A stretch of 12,899 nucleotides of DNA from Candidatus Omnitrophota bacterium (GTDB lineage: Bacteria; Omnitrophota; Gorgyraeia; Duberdicusellales; 4484-171), in assembly GCA_028717025.1 (NCBI GenBank), contig JAQUOR010000026.1, forward strand, positions 1 to 12,899, written 5' to 3'. The notes beneath the pieces are model-generated. The model made no database searches. It saw only the letters and a program-made list of their open reading frames with translations, and had not been told where the DNA came from. Within the stretch, counting starts at the first letter, position 1, and the number at the start of each line of letters is the position of its first letter. A program made the translations under genes and the position numbers. Below, piece by piece: positions 5,710-12,839 of this stretch.

Positions 5710-5830
5710 GTATTTCTCTTCTTTGATCTTACTTCAGGGTGACAGCGAGCCGTGTTTGACATCTATGGTAAATCTTGCAGGCGAGCGTCATAAGGGGTGG
5801 AACCCCTCTTGAGGACGAACGAAGTGAGGA

Positions 5831-5862
5831 CGCGTCGTGGGGCGATCCCCCTTCCTTAAGCA
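5831..5862 (+). pseudogene. Degenerate 3' half of a tRNA-Phe copy
   Basis: CGCGTCG-T-GGGGC aligns with the variable loop and T-stem start of tRNA-Phe (CGCGTCG-GGGGC), and the end CCTTAAGCA takes the place of CCTCGGCA. The 17 bases GCACTTTTGTTTTTTTA at 5860-5876 are identical to 5612-5628 at the end of the intact tRNA, which fixes the homology. No tRNA 5' half precedes it. Its 3' strand CCTTAAGCAC is an exact complement of GTGCTTAAGG at 5367-5376, at the start of the tRNA-like relic, so the two may be separated halves of one diverged tRNA copy. Confidence 0.6.
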
Positions 5863-5890
5863 CTTTTGTTTTTTTACAGGCCACAGGCCG

Positions 5891-5925
5891 CAAGCTTCAA
5901 GAGAAAATTAAAATCCTGAAGCTTG
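5891..5925. repeat. 9-bp hairpin in the leader of the methyltransferase gene
   Basis: CAAGCTTCA (5891-5899) pairs exactly with TGAAGCTTG (5917-5925) around a 17-base A-rich loop, 23 bases before the start codon. The surrounding ACAGGCC(A/G)C and TGTAGCTGATAGC words look like an intergenic repeat. No T-run follows. Confidence 0.55.
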
Positions 5926-5948
5926 TAGCTGATAGCGGTGAGCTAACT

Positions 5949-6638
5949 ATGATAACCGAAAACCGTTACAAAATAGCTCAGGAAGCAGAGAGAACCTCGC
6001 ATATACGCAAGAAAGACATTAATATTCTTGATAGACGTCTTTCTTCCGCTCAAAAAATCGTCTTACCGTATATTCAGCAAATTGAAAATTTGATTAATAA
6101 AGATAATTTTTCTGTCGTGGATGTGGGGAGCGGGCCTACCTGTCTGGCACGTTTTTTTAAATCTCCTCATAAAACATATGTTGATCCGCTCATGGACTTC
6201 TACCAGGAATATTATCGCGAAAAATTACCCGTGGCTAACAACAGTACTTTTGTTGCGTCGATGGCAGAGAAAATGCCGTTTCCTTCAGATTCTTTTGACG
6301 TTGCGCTTTGCTACAATATGCTCGACCACACTTTTAAGCCGGCAAACATCGTTGCGGAAATAAAAAGAATATTGAAGCCGGGCGGCTACGTGTTGCTCGG
6401 TATTTATACCCATGGACCTATCTTAAAATTCGTACGCACGCTTGCCGAAAAAACAGTTATTTTTAAAGAAAAGCCGCACCCCTATTCATTTACCATAGGC
6501 AATGTTATTTCGATGCTTAATGGCGAATTCCTTATCAGGCAATGTGATATACGTAAAGGACGAGAAATTCCTTTTGATTTTAAGCGGCGCTTTTATGTCT
6601 TGATTCTTCAAAAACCCGCCCATGGAAACAAAGCTTAA
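5949..6638 (+). CDS. Class I SAM-dependent methyltransferase
   Basis: A 229-residue protein from the ATG at 5949. The longer frame from 5775 is rejected because its first 58 codons run through the tRNA relic and the leader hairpin. GGTGAG (5937-5942) is a usable ribosome-binding site. Visible motifs are the SAM-binding loop VVDVGSGP (about 56-63), an acidic end of strand 2 (YVDP), MPFPSDSFDVALCYNMLDH (motif II region), and LKPGGYVLLGIYTHGP (post-motif strand). This is the Methyltransf_11/25 type, whose substrates are often small molecules, lipids or sugars. The overlap with the next gene (17 bases) and the sugar-transfer genes that follow suggest methylation of a glycan or lipid-linked sugar. 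That is inference; the substrate cannot be read from the sequence. Confidence 0.85.
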   Translation: MITENRYKIAQEAERTSHIRKKDINILDRRLSSAQKIVLPYIQQIENLINKDNFSVVDVGSGPTCLARFFKSPHKTYVDPLMDFYQEYYREKLPVANNSTFVASMAEKMPFPSDSFDVALCYNMLDHTFKPANIVAEIKRILKPGGYVLLGIYTHGPILKFVRTLAEKTVIFKEKPHPYSFTIGNVISMLNGEFLIRQCDIRKGREIPFDFKRRFYVLILQKPAHGNKA

Positions 6639-7320
6639 AAATCTTTCAGTTTTTTTCCCTGCGTACAACGAGCAGGACAATATTGCAACGACAGTTGAGA
6701 ACGCATTTAAAATAATTCCTGATTTTGCGGAAAACTTCGAAATTATCGTGACCGATGACGGCTCCCGCGATAAAACTCCTGACGTGCTCGCAGAACTAGC
6801 AAAAAAATACAGCAACTTACGGATATTTACGCATCAGCACAATAGAGGGTACGGAGCGGCTCTTAAAACGGGTTTTGCCAATTCGCGATACGAGAGTATA
6901 TTTTTTACCGACGGAGATGGGCAATTCAACGTGCGCGAGATAGAGAAGCTTTTGCCTCTGGCGGATTCATGCGATATTGTCGCCGGTTTCAGGCTTAAGC
7001 GACAGGATCGTTTTCACAGGCTTTTAAACGCTCACGCATATAATCTGTTGGTGCGGATACTTTTTGGTTTAAAAGCCAGGGATATTGATTGTGCCTTTAA
7101 ATTAATAAAAAGAAAAGTAATAGAATCGCTGGAATTAAAAAGTGACGCCGGATTCATAAGCGCAGAATTTTTAATTAAAGCGAAAAAAAGAGGATTTATC
7201 ATAAAACAGGTTGGCGTGACCCATCTGCCGCGTCGCGCCGGCAGGGCAACGGGTGCCAGTTTCAAGGTTATTATCAATTCATTTCGCGAATTATTCAGAT
7301 TATGGAACGAATTACGCTAA
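6622..7320 (+). CDS. Family 2 glycosyltransferase, DPM1-like (polyprenyl-phosphate sugar synthase)
   Basis: A 232-residue GT-A fold enzyme. SVFFPAYNEQDNI (about 9-21) starts the nucleotide-binding half, D45-D46-G-S carries a nucleotide-contacting aspartate, NRGYGAALKTG (74-84) follows, and TDGDGQF (D97, D99) is the metal-binding DXD. The region IDCAFKLIKR and the basic LPRRAGRATG tail element match dolichol/undecaprenyl-phosphate mannose or glucose synthases. It has no C-terminal membrane helices, as in the short DPM1 type. The expected reaction is transfer of a sugar from GDP-mannose or UDP-glucose to polyprenyl phosphate on the cytoplasmic face. It overlaps both neighbours (17 bases upstream, 19 downstream), so the three genes are probably translated together, and the next gene is a natural user of its product. 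Confidence 0.9.
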   Translation: METKLKNLSVFFPAYNEQDNIATTVENAFKIIPDFAENFEIIVTDDGSRDKTPDVLAELAKKYSNLRIFTHQHNRGYGAALKTGFANSRYESIFFTDGDGQFNVREIEKLLPLADSCDIVAGFRLKRQDRFHRLLNAHAYNLLVRILFGLKARDIDCAFKLIKRKVIESLELKSDAGFISAEFLIKAKKRGFIIKQVGVTHLPRRAGRATGASFKVIINSFRELFRLWNELR

Positions 7321-8663
7321 AAAGAGACATAGCCATTTTACTGGTACTATCCAGCATTCTTATTTTCTGGAATTTAGGCACGGGGAGCCTTACTTCCTGG
7401 GATGAAGGCGTCTATGCGCAGGTGGCCAAGGAAATTTATACTTCAGGGAACTGGGTTGATTTAACCTGGCAAGGGCTGCCCTGGAGCGATAAACCGCCTC
7501 TATACATGTGGTTGACCGTCTTGTTTTATAAATTATTCGGCATCAACGAGTTCGCCGCGCGGGCCCCTTCAGCGTTATCCGGTATCGCAACGGTGATCGC
7601 CGTGTATATATTAGCCTGCAAATTGTATTCGCGCAGAGTCGGTATTGCCTCAAGCCTCCTGCTTCTTTCTACCTGGCATTTTTTCTGGTCGGCGAGAGTC
7701 GGCATGCTGGACAGTACCTTTAGTTTTTTTATCACTCTTTCGCTCCTATTTTTAAAACTGGGCGAGAACAAGAAGCTGTATTTATTTCTTTTCTGGATCG
7801 GTTTTACCGCTGCTTTTTTGACAAAAGGCGTAGGTGCATTTTTGATTCCCGCCATTGCCTGTGTTTATCTGCTCAGCGTAAAAAAAATAAGCCTTGTACG
7901 CCGACCGGCATTCGTCCTGGGTGCGTTTTTTTCTTTGCTTCTTTTAGGATGGTGGCATTATCTTGCGTATGTGCATTATGGAGGAGATTTTATCGCGGGT
8001 TACTTCGTTAAACATCTTTTTATCCGTACCACGCAGACAGTCGAAGGCCACATCGGAGGAATATTCAGCTATTTTAAGGTCTTACCGAATAAAGGCAGGC
8101 CCTGGGGAGCGTTCGCTTTTTTAGCCGTACCCATTGCTCTCTGGAGAATTTTTCATAATAAAGAAAAAGAACATATTTTACCTGTTGTCTGGGCCGTTAT
8201 CGTTTTTTTTGTGGCGACTACGGTAAAAACCAAGCTACACTGGTACATTATGGCAATTTACCCGGCTACATCGATTTTGGTTGGTTGGGTGTTAAGCAAG
8301 GTATTTAGAAAAATAACCGTTATCGCCGTCGCAGTACTGGTAGCAAGCGCGTTGATGTATCTGTCGGTTGAAAAGAAGATTTTTAACCTTGACTATTCCG
8401 GCGACAGCAAACAAATAGCGCAGGACATCCGTCGTGTCCTGCCGAAGGAAGAAAAAATATACTCGTATAACATTATTGACCCAGCAGTACATTTCTATTG
8501 CTCTGACCTGGAGATCAATATAGGGGATACTAAGTTCGAAGAGGTACGCAAGGAAAAAAATACGTATTTTCTTTTTGAGCGCAAAATATTTACTGCTCTT
8601 GACCGGTCTAAATTCTCTGTTATCGCAGAAAACCCTTCTTTTGTCGTCGCGCAAGCACAATAA
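7302..8663 (+). CDS. ArnT/PMT-like membrane glycosyltransferase
   Basis: A 453-residue integral membrane protein with about ten hydrophobic helices and a short soluble C-terminus. Family motifs are clear: TSWDEGVYAQVAKEI with D34-E35 in the first periplasmic loop, WSDKPPLYMW (about 61-70), and ARVGMLDS in a later loop. These mark GT-C transferases of the GT83/GT39 type (ArnT, protein O-mannosyltransferase), which use a polyprenyl-phosphate sugar and act on the outer side of the inner membrane. The preceding DPM1-like enzyme would supply the donor. The acceptor (lipid A sugar, surface polysaccharide or exported protein) is not visible. At 453 residues it is shorter than ArnT because the C-terminal periplasmic domain is reduced. 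Confidence 0.9.
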   Translation: MERITLKRDIAILLVLSSILIFWNLGTGSLTSWDEGVYAQVAKEIYTSGNWVDLTWQGLPWSDKPPLYMWLTVLFYKLFGINEFAARAPSALSGIATVIAVYILACKLYSRRVGIASSLLLLSTWHFFWSARVGMLDSTFSFFITLSLLFLKLGENKKLYLFLFWIGFTAAFLTKGVGAFLIPAIACVYLLSVKKISLVRRPAFVLGAFFSLLLLGWWHYLAYVHYGGDFIAGYFVKHLFIRTTQTVEGHIGGIFSYFKVLPNKGRPWGAFAFLAVPIALWRIFHNKEKEHILPVVWAVIVFFVATTVKTKLHWYIMAIYPATSILVGWVLSKVFRKITVIAVAVLVASALMYLSVEKKIFNLDYSGDSKQIAQDIRRVLPKEEKIYSYNIIDPAVHFYCSDLEINIGDTKFEEVRKEKNTYFLFERKIFTALDRSKFSVIAENPSFVVAQAQ

Positions 8664-8688
8664 GCGTTCCTTCCTTGCGAAAGATATA

Positions 8689-8717
8689 TTGGACAAAGCA
8701 AAAAACCAGGCTATAAT
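8689..8717 (+). promoter_or_regulatory. Candidate sigma-70 promoter for the propeller gene
   Basis: TTGGAC (8689-8694), a 17-base spacer and a perfect TATAAT (8712-8717), 21 bases before the ATG at 8739. It starts within 26 bases of the preceding stop, so the propeller/guanylyltransferase pair probably has its own transcript. Confidence 0.65.
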
Positions 8718-8738
8718 AAAATTTAACTTAAGAGCGTT

Positions 8739-10196
8739 ATGAAGAAATTATTATTTTTCTTCAGTCTCTTTTTGATCCTGCCGCTGCATTGCGCTTTCTG
8801 TCTCTTTAACCGCGTCCCCGGAATAGAAGATGCCCAGCTTAAACGAGTGATCGCGTCTGCACTTGATCCACAAACTATATACGTTGCTTCAAATAATTCG
8901 CTTTACAAGAGCAATGACGGGGGGAAAAATTTTACCAAACTTAACGTATTTAAGGACGAGCCAATAGCGCATATTTTTTTCGACCCCCTGTTGTCCGATG
9001 TCGTGTACGTTGCTACCTCGCGGCATCTCTATAAGATACGCGATAAAACTGAAAGCTTGTTTACTGCTCCGGAAGAAGCACAGGTACTCACTGCGTTTAA
9101 ATATAGAGAAAAAATTTTTGTAGGAACCAGTGACGGTCTCTATGCTGCCGGCGAAGAAACTTCAAAATGGGGAAAGCTAAACGCATTAGGCAATGCCGTT
9201 GCTATTTATTACATTACTTCGACTCCGGATGGCATTTTTTTGGCAACGAGCAGGGGAGTATACCGTGTTAAAGAAAAGGATACTGTTGAAAGGGTTTTTG
9301 TTATCAGAGAAAAAGAAGAGAACAACGAGGAAGAAAGCGGTATTGTCCCCAGTATTATCATAGGCGACGCTTTTGATGCAAAACGCGTGTGGCTTGGAAC
9401 CAATAAAGGCATTTTTACTTCTTCAGACTCAGGTAAAACATGGAAAAAATTATATATCGAGGGTATCGACACTCTTTCCATTAATTGCCTTGCGCAATCG
9501 TATGCGGAGGAAGATTCTCTCTATGTGGCTTCGATGAAAGGTTTTTTCAGGATTAATCTGAAGGCAAAGACGTCAAAGCAGCTTTTCGAAGGTATTGAAG
9601 CTTCGCAGATTTTCTGGATAACCTTTGGCCAGGAAGGAGAAATCTATTGCGCAACCAACCTTGGACTTTTTAAGGGAGGATATTTTACTCTTTCAAGTAC
9701 TCATAAAAATATTGAAGAGTTGCTTGACGAGGAGCCGTCGATTGAGGAAATTCAGGAAAGAAGCATCCGTTACAACGAGGTGCATCCCGATAAAATAAAA
9801 AAATGGCGCAATGCGCTTAAAGCGCGCGCGTTGTTTCCTACGGTCAACTGGAGTTATGACAAAACAATTTACGGCTCATCAACGGGACAGTTCGCCACCG
9901 GGCCGCGCGATTGGGGTCTGTCGTTTGGCTGGGACCTTGCTGATTTCGTCTGGAATTCATACGAAGACGATGTTGATACACGCAGCCGTCTCAATACGCA
10001 ATTACGACTTGACATTCTTGATGAAATCAATAGAGTATACTTTGAGCGGTTGCGTACCAAACGTGATATGACGGCAGCCTTAAGCGAAGAAGAACTATTC
10101 CAAAAACAATTACGGCTTAAAGAATTAACCGCTATTCTTGACGGCTATACCGGCGGCTATTTCAGCCGTCGCACTGAGGAGTTGCATGAAGAATGA
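8739..10196 (+). CDS. Exported seven-bladed propeller protein with TolC-like C-terminal region
   Basis: A 485-residue protein with a signal peptide (KKLLFFFSLFLILPLHCAFC). The Cys at the end of the hydrophobic core may not be a true lipobox. Residues ~30-315 contain seven YVA(S/T)-x-x-x-LY-type units (IYVASNNSLYKSNDGGKNF, VYVATSRHLYKI, IFVGTSDGLYAA, IFLATSRGVYRV, VWLGTNKGIFTSSDSGKTW, LYVASMKGFFRI, IYCATNLGLFKG). These resemble the sortilin/YCF48-type beta propeller with SxDxGxxW loops. A helical linker (EVHPDKIKKWRNALKARALFP) leads to a beta-rich WGLSFGWDLADFVW segment. The long helix that follows (DTRSRLNTQLRLDILDEINRVYFERLRTKR) resembles outer-membrane/TolC-like families seen in Omnitrophota relatives. 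It probably acts in the periplasm or at the outer membrane. It overlaps the next gene by 11 bases. Confidence 0.8.
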   Translation: MKKLLFFFSLFLILPLHCAFCLFNRVPGIEDAQLKRVIASALDPQTIYVASNNSLYKSNDGGKNFTKLNVFKDEPIAHIFFDPLLSDVVYVATSRHLYKIRDKTESLFTAPEEAQVLTAFKYREKIFVGTSDGLYAAGEETSKWGKLNALGNAVAIYYITSTPDGIFLATSRGVYRVKEKDTVERVFVIREKEENNEEESGIVPSIIIGDAFDAKRVWLGTNKGIFTSSDSGKTWKKLYIEGIDTLSINCLAQSYAEEDSLYVASMKGFFRINLKAKTSKQLFEGIEASQIFWITFGQEGEIYCATNLGLFKGGYFTLSSTHKNIEELLDEEPSIEEIQERSIRYNEVHPDKIKKWRNALKARALFPTVNWSYDKTIYGSSTGQFATGPRDWGLSFGWDLADFVWNSYEDDVDTRSRLNTQLRLDILDEINRVYFERLRTKRDMTAALSEEELFQKQLRLKELTAILDGYTGGYFSRRTEELHEE

Positions 10197-11235
10197 CAAA
10201 CCGGTTGTTTTAATAATGTGCGGGGGCAGATCCCTGCGTCTTTGGCCCCTTTCGGAATATAAGAGCAAAAACTTTATGGATATCTTCGGCTTCTCGCCGC
10301 TGGAGCTGACCATAAAACGGTTTTTAAAAATTACGTGCAGCGAAAATATTTTTTTAGTCGCTAATTATAAGGAGAGGGACGACCTCGTACGTTTAAAATG
10401 CATCAAGAAGGACAATATTTTTTTAGAGCCGGAAAGCAAGAATACTGCAGCCGCAGTGCTTTTGTTCCTTTTCGGTTTTAAAAAGCATCATGCCGGCGAC
10501 AGCGCGCTTATAATCTCACCGGTTGATCACTTGATAAAGGAAGAAAAATATTTTTATGAAGCCTTAGACACTTCCCTTAACGTGGCAAGGGACGGTTGGA
10601 TATGTACCTTAGGCATAAAGCCCGCTCAACCTACGCCCAACTACGGTTATATTCAGGCGGGAGACGCCTTAGGGGGAGGTATCTTTTCGATAACGCGGTT
10701 TATTGAAAAACCCACACGGATGATGGCTGCGGAACTCATCAAGAAAGGCGATTCTTTCTATAATAGCGGCATGTTTGTTGCTTCTACTGCGACCTTAGAT
10801 AAGGAATATAAAAAATATTATCCTTATTATCGTGAATTTGCCGATGCTTTTGCAAAATCGACTAACTCTCTGGATAAAAATATAAGAAATCTTTACCACA
10901 TAATCGAGGACATTCCCTTTGACAAAGCAATTATGGAGCGGACAAAAAAGGGCAGGCTTATTAAGGGCAATTTTTACTGGAAAGATTTCGGTTCCTGGCA
11001 TGCGATTTACGATGTTTTGCCCAAAGATAAGAACGGAAATGTCAAAAGAGGCAATGCCTTTGTTTATAATGGAGAGAATAATCTTGCGTATCTCGATGAT
11101 ACAAAAAAGGAAATTCTTATTATGGGATTAGAAGGTATTGTGTTTGTAGATACGGAAAAATATACTCTGCTTACCCACCGCAGTCAGCTGGACGATCTAA
11201 AATCCGCCTTAAAAAGAATGAAGGAAAGCTCCTGA
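10186..11235 (+). CDS. Mannose-1-phosphate guanylyltransferase-like protein (altered signature)
   Basis: A 349-residue protein from ATG 10186, with GAGGA at 10176-10180 setting the start; the longer frame from 10138 is a shadow of the upstream gene. It matches the ManC-type nucleotidyltransferase core from end to end: DNIFLEPESKNTAAAV (about 78-93), ISPVDHLI, LGIKPAQPTPNYGYI (about 144-158), RFIEKP, FYNSGMFVA, PFDKAIMER and WKDFGSWHAIYDVLPKDKNGNV. The isomerase domain of bifunctional ManC is absent, as in the short forms. The N-terminal signature GG-x-GTRLWPLS...PKQF reads GGRSLRLWPLS...SKNF here: Gly-Thr are lost but Arg18 and Lys28 remain. Expected product is GDP-mannose from mannose-1-phosphate and GTP; altered substrate or reduced activity is possible. 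It could feed the DPM1-like enzyme encoded upstream. Confidence 0.8.
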   Translation: MKNDKPVVLIMCGGRSLRLWPLSEYKSKNFMDIFGFSPLELTIKRFLKITCSENIFLVANYKERDDLVRLKCIKKDNIFLEPESKNTAAAVLLFLFGFKKHHAGDSALIISPVDHLIKEEKYFYEALDTSLNVARDGWICTLGIKPAQPTPNYGYIQAGDALGGGIFSITRFIEKPTRMMAAELIKKGDSFYNSGMFVASTATLDKEYKKYYPYYREFADAFAKSTNSLDKNIRNLYHIIEDIPFDKAIMERTKKGRLIKGNFYWKDFGSWHAIYDVLPKDKNGNVKRGNAFVYNGENNLAYLDDTKKEILIMGLEGIVFVDTEKYTLLTHRSQLDDLKSALKRMKESS

Positions 11236-11255
11236 TATCTACTCTTTACCGTACT

Positions 11256-11286
11256 GCGTATTGAGTATAGAGTATTACGCGTTTTT
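11256..11286 (+). terminator. Probable intrinsic terminator after the guanylyltransferase gene
   Basis: GCGTA (11256-11260) pairs with TACGC (11276-11280) around a 15-base loop, followed directly by GTTTTTG and a second T-run. It lies between convergent genes and points rightward. The words TACTCT and AGAGTA nearby (11240-11245, 11269-11274) offer an alternative stem. The short stem makes this only moderately sure. Confidence 0.5.
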
Positions 11287-11306
11287 GTTATTTTTAGAAA
11301 ATGAAA

Positions 11307-12374
11307 TCAATACCCCGCATTTTTGAGCGCCTGTAAATTACTCTGCGCTCTTCTCCCGGTGTCTCCGTTTGGATCGAGTTCAACTGCCTTTTGCCAATCT
11401 TTCTTGGCTGCCGCATAATCTTCTTTCTTGCCGTACGTCACACCACGACCCTGGTATGCTGCTGCATCGTTCGGATCAAGCTCAATGGCTTTGGTGAAAT
11501 CAGAAATAGCTTTTTCATATTGGTTAAGCCCCTTGTATGCATGACCGCGATTCAAATAAGCTTCTTTGTATTTTACATCAAATTCTATTGCTTTTGAGCA
11601 ATCAGCGATTTCTTTTGCATAGTCCTTGCTAATCCCGTAAAAGGTTCCCCGATTATAGAAAGCCATCGCGAAACGGGGATTCAGCTCTATTGCTTTGTTC
11701 CAGTCTGCCAGCGCTTTTTCGTTCTCGCCCTGTTTGGCAAAGAATGTCCCGCGCGAAACGTAGGCTTGCGCGTTTTGAGGATTCAACGAGATAGATTGAG
11801 AATAATCCCGAAGAGCTTTATCGCCGTTCCCGGTGGCCTCATACGCCTGGGCGCGTGCATAGTAAGCAAGGCTTAACGTGGGATCCATTTCGATTGCTTT
11901 GGATAGATCGGTTATCCCAGACGACGCTGAGTTCCTGGCGAGCCGCAACGCACCCCGATGTGTAAATGCGACAGCATCATAAGGTTCAATCTCTTCGGCA
12001 GCGGAATACGCTTCGTTCGCTTCCTCGCGGCGGCCAAGAAAGGTAAGGGCATCGCCTTTTGCCGCGTATGCAAGGATGCATGCTTTGTCAATTTGCATTG
12101 CTTTTTCCGAGGCAATCAAAGCTTCATCATAACGATGGAGCTGCTTAAGACATGAAGCTTTTTCTGCCAGCGCCAGAGCATTTTCCGGGGTTTGCTGCAG
12201 AATTCCATCATAAGCCTGGACCGCTGCTTTATAATCGCCTAATTCGTAAAGCGCGCGTGCCGCCTTAAGCGAAGCTGCTTCTTGAATCTTGGCGCTGTCT
12301 GTGTCCTGTGCCCAGGAACACATGGCCGCCCACGTTATCAGCCCTAATGCCATAACGACGGTTTTATTTTTCAT
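11307..12374 (-). CDS. Exported TPR protein with nine tetratricopeptide repeats
   Basis: A 355-residue protein on the minus strand. The start MKNKTVVMALGLITW is fixed by AAGGAG (12381-12386) six bases upstream; the longer frame to 12428 lacks a site. A signal peptide ends near CSWA-QDTDS. From about residue 30 nine contiguous 34-residue TPR units fill nearly the whole protein, with late units closest to consensus (AYLNRGHAYKGLNQYEKAIS...AIELDPND). The repeats of units 5-9 share the AY-x-x-RG-x-x-Y and KAIELDP pattern, suggesting expansion by internal duplication. It is presumably a periplasmic protein-binding scaffold; the partner is unknown. The DUF2752-like gene lies 72 bases upstream on the same strand. 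Confidence 0.93.
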   Translation of the reverse strand: MKNKTVVMALGLITWAAMCSWAQDTDSAKIQEAASLKAARALYELGDYKAAVQAYDGILQQTPENALALAEKASCLKQLHRYDEALIASEKAMQIDKACILAYAAKGDALTFLGRREEANEAYSAAEEIEPYDAVAFTHRGALRLARNSASSGITDLSKAIEMDPTLSLAYYARAQAYEATGNGDKALRDYSQSISLNPQNAQAYVSRGTFFAKQGENEKALADWNKAIELNPRFAMAFYNRGTFYGISKDYAKEIADCSKAIEFDVKYKEAYLNRGHAYKGLNQYEKAISDFTKAIELDPNDAAAYQGRGVTYGKKEDYAAAKKDWQKAVELDPNGDTGRRAQSNLQALKNAGY

Positions 12375-12446
12375 TACCTTCTCCTTTTTTTTTGGAATAC
12401 CGTTCTTATAGTTCACAGCTTGTGACATTTTTAGCGGTAAACAAAT

Positions 12447-12830
12447 TTATTTTAAACGCAGCGACCAGGTGATAAGCACCGTAAATAAAAATAAACAAGC
12501 CCAGGCCTTATGCTGTAACCATAAAGGAATTCTCTTGAAGCACAAATAAATAATCATTACTATTAGCACCGGTATGGAGAGAGGATTAAAATCAATTGCG
12601 GTCGAAAATTTTAGTTGCCCTATGGCTAAAAAAGATCTGGTCAGGCCGCAGAAGGGGCAGGGGATGCCGGTAAAGAAGCGGAAAAGGCATAAGGGTATCT
12701 TAGGGCAAAGAGCGAGGAAATCTATTCTTAAAAAATATAGGGCTATTCCTGAGGCGAGAGAGCAGAACAGTATGGCAGCGATAATACTCCGTAAGATTAA
12801 AGAAGAAGAGATTTCCTTTAATGTATGCAA
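12447..12830 (-). CDS. DUF2752-like membrane protein
   Basis: A 127-residue minus-strand protein. It has three hydrophobic segments (about residues 13-33, 84-98 and 107-123). GIPCPFCGLTRS (C58, C61, R65) is the hallmark of the DUF2752 family, small membrane proteins of unknown role. The only possible start in this frame is the TTG at 12830, because a stop in frame lies just upstream; its ribosome-binding site is weak, so translation may be coupled to the gene ending nine bases before it. The CPxC motif might bind metal or take part in redox chemistry, which is inference. Confidence 0.85.
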   Translation of the reverse strand: MHTLKEISSSLILRSIIAAILFCSLASGIALYFLRIDFLALCPKIPLCLFRFFTGIPCPFCGLTRSFLAIGQLKFSTAIDFNPLSIPVLIVMIIYLCFKRIPLWLQHKAWACLFLFTVLITWSLRLK

Positions 12831-12839
12831 TTTTTCAGA

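Noticed and set aside
5367..5863. The 10-bp inverted repeats GTGCTTAAGG/CCTTAAGCAC as ends of an insertion sequence
   Set aside because: There is no transposase between them and no target-site duplication flanking them, and both ends are explained better as tRNA acceptor strands.
5775..5948. N-terminal extension of the methyltransferase by 58 codons
   Set aside because: The extension runs through the 3' tRNA half and a leader hairpin and shows no family similarity; the ATG at 5949 has a better-placed ribosome-binding site and begins just before the family region.
11379..12290. Periodic ~102-bp repetition at DNA level as a possible CRISPR or satellite
   Set aside because: The period equals 34 codons and is explained by the TPR repeats of the minus-strand protein; there are no identical direct repeats with unique spacers.
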